A stretch of DNA of 64,000 nt, from assembly GCF_016629665.1 (NCBI RefSeq), contig NZ_JAEPRQ010000003.1:1-64000 (forward strand), read 5' to 3'. This document shows positions 62,072 to 64,000 of the stretch, piece after piece (the first letter of the stretch is position 1; each line of letters starts with the position of its first letter). This stretch comes from Paracoccus caeni. Its GTDB lineage: Bacteria > Pseudomonadota > Alphaproteobacteria > Rhodobacterales > Rhodobacteraceae. The translations under genes and the position numbers were made by a program. The notes under the pieces are model-generated. The model made no database searches. It was given only the letters and a program-made list of their open reading frames with translations, and was not told the origin of the DNA.

Positions 62072-62136
62072 GGCGCGTCTGCCACCTGAAACGAAGGGCA
62101 TCGCCCGCCCGATGGGGCGGACGGGCAATGCCCGGC

Positions 62137-62152
62137 GGTGCCTGTCGGCACC
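62137..62152 (+). terminator. Hairpin in a GC-rich intergenic stretch
   Basis: GGTGCC-TGTC-GGCACC followed by TTGATT, 66 bp after the nucleosidase gene, among other overlapping GC-rich inverted repeats (62095-62165). It is a weak terminator candidate. The gap also holds the ABC transporter promoter. Confidence 0.3.
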
Positions 62153-62287
62153 TTGATTCCGGGCGGGCACTCTTCTTTCACCCTGATCGTGCTTCACTCT
62201 GTCGCCGTCATTCCGGTCTCGCCTGCTTGTTCTTGCGGCATCCACAGCCTAAACCGACGACGGCACAGCAATACTGAACAGGAAGCC

Positions 62288-64000
62288 ATGGCACGGGGCG
62301 ACACCCTTACCGAGGATCGGCCGACCAGCAAGAAGGTCGGCGCGCTAGGCGCGTTGTGGCCGTTCATCCGGCCCTATCGCGGACAGGTTCTGATCGCGGT
62401 CGTGGCCTTGGTGCTGACCTCGGCGATCAGCCTTGTTCTGCCGCTGGCCGTGCGCCGCGTGGTCGATAATTTCGACGATGGCGCGGGCCTGCTGGACGAA
62501 TATTTCGCCGCCGCCCTTGGCATCGTTGCGTTGCTGGCGGTGGGGACCGCCGCCCGTTATTTCTTCGTCACCCGGCTGGGCGAAAGGGTCGTTGCGGACA
62601 TTCGCAAGGCGGTCTTTGCCCGTGTCGTCACCCTGAGCCCCGGCTTTTTCGAACGGGTGATGACCGGCGAGATCCTGTCACGCATCACCACCGATACGAC
62701 GCTGGTGCAATCGGTCGTCGGCTCGTCGCTGTCGATCGCGCTTCGCAATATGCTGGTGCTGGCCGGGGGGCTGGTGCTGCTTGCGCTGACCTCGGTCAAG
62801 CTGATGGGGCTGGTGCTGTTGATCGTTCCGGCGATCCTTGTGCCGATCATCGTGCTGGGCCGCCGCCTGCGCCGCCTGTCGCGCGAGAATCAGGACTGGA
62901 TCGCGGCATCCTCCGGCATGGCGTCCGAGACGCTTCTGGCCGCGCAGACGGTTCAGGCCTACACGCATGAGGCGCGCAGCAGCGCCCGTTTCGACACGGC
63001 AACCGAGCAAAGTTTCGATGTCGCCCTGACCCGCATCCGCACGCGGGCGGTGATGACGGCCATCGTCATTTTCCTGATCTTCGCCGGGGTGATCGGCGTG
63101 TTGTGGATTGGTGCGCGCGACGTGCGCGAAGGTGCGATGACCGCCGGGCAGTTGGTGCAGTTCGTGATCTACGCGATCCTTGTGGCCAGCAGCAGCGGCG
63201 CATTGTCGGAAATCTGGGGCGAATTACAGCGCGCGGCGGGCGCGACCGAGCGGCTGGGCGAATTGCTGGCAGCCGAGGATGCGCTGACCGATCCCGCCAA
63301 TCCGGTTGCCTTGCCCCGCCCGGTCAAGGGGCAGATCGCGCTGGAAGGGGTCAGTTTCCACTATCCGACCCGGCCCGATGTTTCGGCGCTGGAAGGCGTC
63401 GATCTGGTGATCCGGCCCGGTGAGACGGTGGCACTTGTCGGCCCGTCTGGTGCAGGCAAGACCACGATCATCCAGCTTGCCCAACGCTTCTGGGATCCGG
63501 GTGCGGGGCGGGTGACGCTGGACGGGATCGACCTGCGCGACATGCGCCGCGACGATTTCCGTCAGGCGATGGCGCTGGTGCCGCAAGACCCGGTGATCTT
63601 CGCGACGACTGCCGCCGAAAACATCCGCCTTGGCCGCCCCAAAGCCAGCGATGCCGAGGTCGAGGCCGCCGCCCGCGCCGCTCATGCCGATGACTTTATC
63701 CGGTCGCTGCCGCTGGGCTACGAGACGCAGCTTGGCGAGCGCGGGGTGATGCTGTCGGGCGGGCAACGTCAGCGTATCGCCATCGCCCGCGCCATTCTGC
63801 GCGATGCGCCGGTGCTTCTTCTGGACGAGGCGACAAGCGCGCTGGACGCCGAATCCGAGGCATTGGTTCAGGCCGCCGTTTCGCGACTGTCCGAGGGACG
63901 CACGACCGTGGTCATCGCGCATCGGCTGGCCACGGTGAAGAAGGCCGACCGGATCATCGTGCTGGAACATGGCCGTATCGTGGCCGAGGGCACGCATGAA
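62288..64000 (+). CDS. ABC transporter, fused permease and ATP-binding protein (incomplete at window end)
   Basis: 571 codons are visible before the window ends. The N-terminal half has about six membrane helices (VLIAVVALVLTSAISLVLPL and following) and the VQAYTHEARSSARFDTATE coupling helix of type-1 exporters. The ATPase has Walker A GPSGAGKTT, a Q-loop VPQDPVIFATT, signature LSGGQRQRIAIARAI, Walker B VLLLDEATSALD and the His switch VIAHRL. Such half-transporters dimerise for lipid, drug or peptide export. The substrate is unknown. Only the last few residues are missing. Confidence 0.93.
   Translation, partial: MARGDTLTEDRPTSKKVGALGALWPFIRPYRGQVLIAVVALVLTSAISLVLPLAVRRVVDNFDDGAGLLDEYFAAALGIVALLAVGTAARYFFVTRLGERVVADIRKAVFARVVTLSPGFFERVMTGEILSRITTDTTLVQSVVGSSLSIALRNMLVLAGGLVLLALTSVKLMGLVLLIVPAILVPIIVLGRRLRRLSRENQDWIAASSGMASETLLAAQTVQAYTHEARSSARFDTATEQSFDVALTRIRTRAVMTAIVIFLIFAGVIGVLWIGARDVREGAMTAGQLVQFVIYAILVASSSGALSEIWGELQRAAGATERLGELLAAEDALTDPANPVALPRPVKGQIALEGVSFHYPTRPDVSALEGVDLVIRPGETVALVGPSGAGKTTIIQLAQRFWDPGAGRVTLDGIDLRDMRRDDFRQAMALVPQDPVIFATTAAENIRLGRPKASDAEVEAAARAAHADDFIRSLPLGYETQLGERGVMLSGGQRQRIAIARAILRDAPVLLLDEATSALDAESEALVQAAVSRLSEGRTTVVIAHRLATVKKADRIIVLEHGRIVAEGTHE

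Overview
The window looks like the chromosome of a Rhodobacterales alphaproteobacterium close to Paracoccus. The evidence is a GC-rich backbone, the order uvrC - pgsA - moaD - moaE, a plant-type glutamate-cysteine ligase, a DUF6478-type protein and a carboxynorspermidine-type polyamine gene pair. This placement is inferred from gene content, not from a search.

Layout. Positions 1-30,470 are an accessory region bounded by two tRNA genes, initiator tRNA-fMet (34-110) and tRNA-Arg(CCT) (30,390-30,466, minus). The 3' ends of both tRNAs face inward. From 30.5 kb to the end lies ordinary core genome: regulator and S49 peptidase, SDR, uvrC, pgsA/moaD/moaE, gshA, a pyrB / pyrC-like / plsY block, a MATE pump, an aminotransferase, glcB, polyamine genes, phhB, cls, accD-folC, zapE and an ABC transporter cut by the window end.

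Accessory region. Its oldest recognisable layer is an orphan type VI secretion (T6SS) cargo locus. DUF2169 and DUF4150 (PAAR-like) genes on the plus strand converge on a minus-strand module of vgrG, a nucleotidyltransferase-like effector candidate and two small genes that may encode immunity proteins. The DUF4150 gene is split by a 22,927-bp segment (2224-25150). That segment starts and ends with IS66-type inverted repeats and is flanked by a perfect 8-bp duplication, CGGGCACC. Removing the segment and one copy of the duplication restores the DUF4150 reading frame exactly.

Contents of the IS66-bounded segment, in order: IS66 tnpA and tnpB; a visibly lower-GC two-gene operon encoding a 1623-aa nuclease/STAND-like ATPase and a 481-aa PD-(D/E)xK protein, which is a candidate anti-phage system; a divergent LysR/hydrolase pair; a second IS66 right end; a second T6SS module (vgrG, DUF4123 adaptor, large effector candidate, secreted partner, PAAR); a small HTH regulator; an IS66 tnpC far from tnpA and tnpB; an unknown 241-aa gene; a lipoprotein; and an RNA ligase. 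The two vgrG genes are near-duplicates over their first ~450 codons and diverge afterwards, as expected for interchangeable spikes carrying different cargo. No T6SS structural (tss) gene, CRISPR array or rRNA gene is visible.

Coding starts were moved from the longest frame where a Shine-Dalgarno sequence or family length argued for it. Functions rest on motif recognition by eye; no database search was run.
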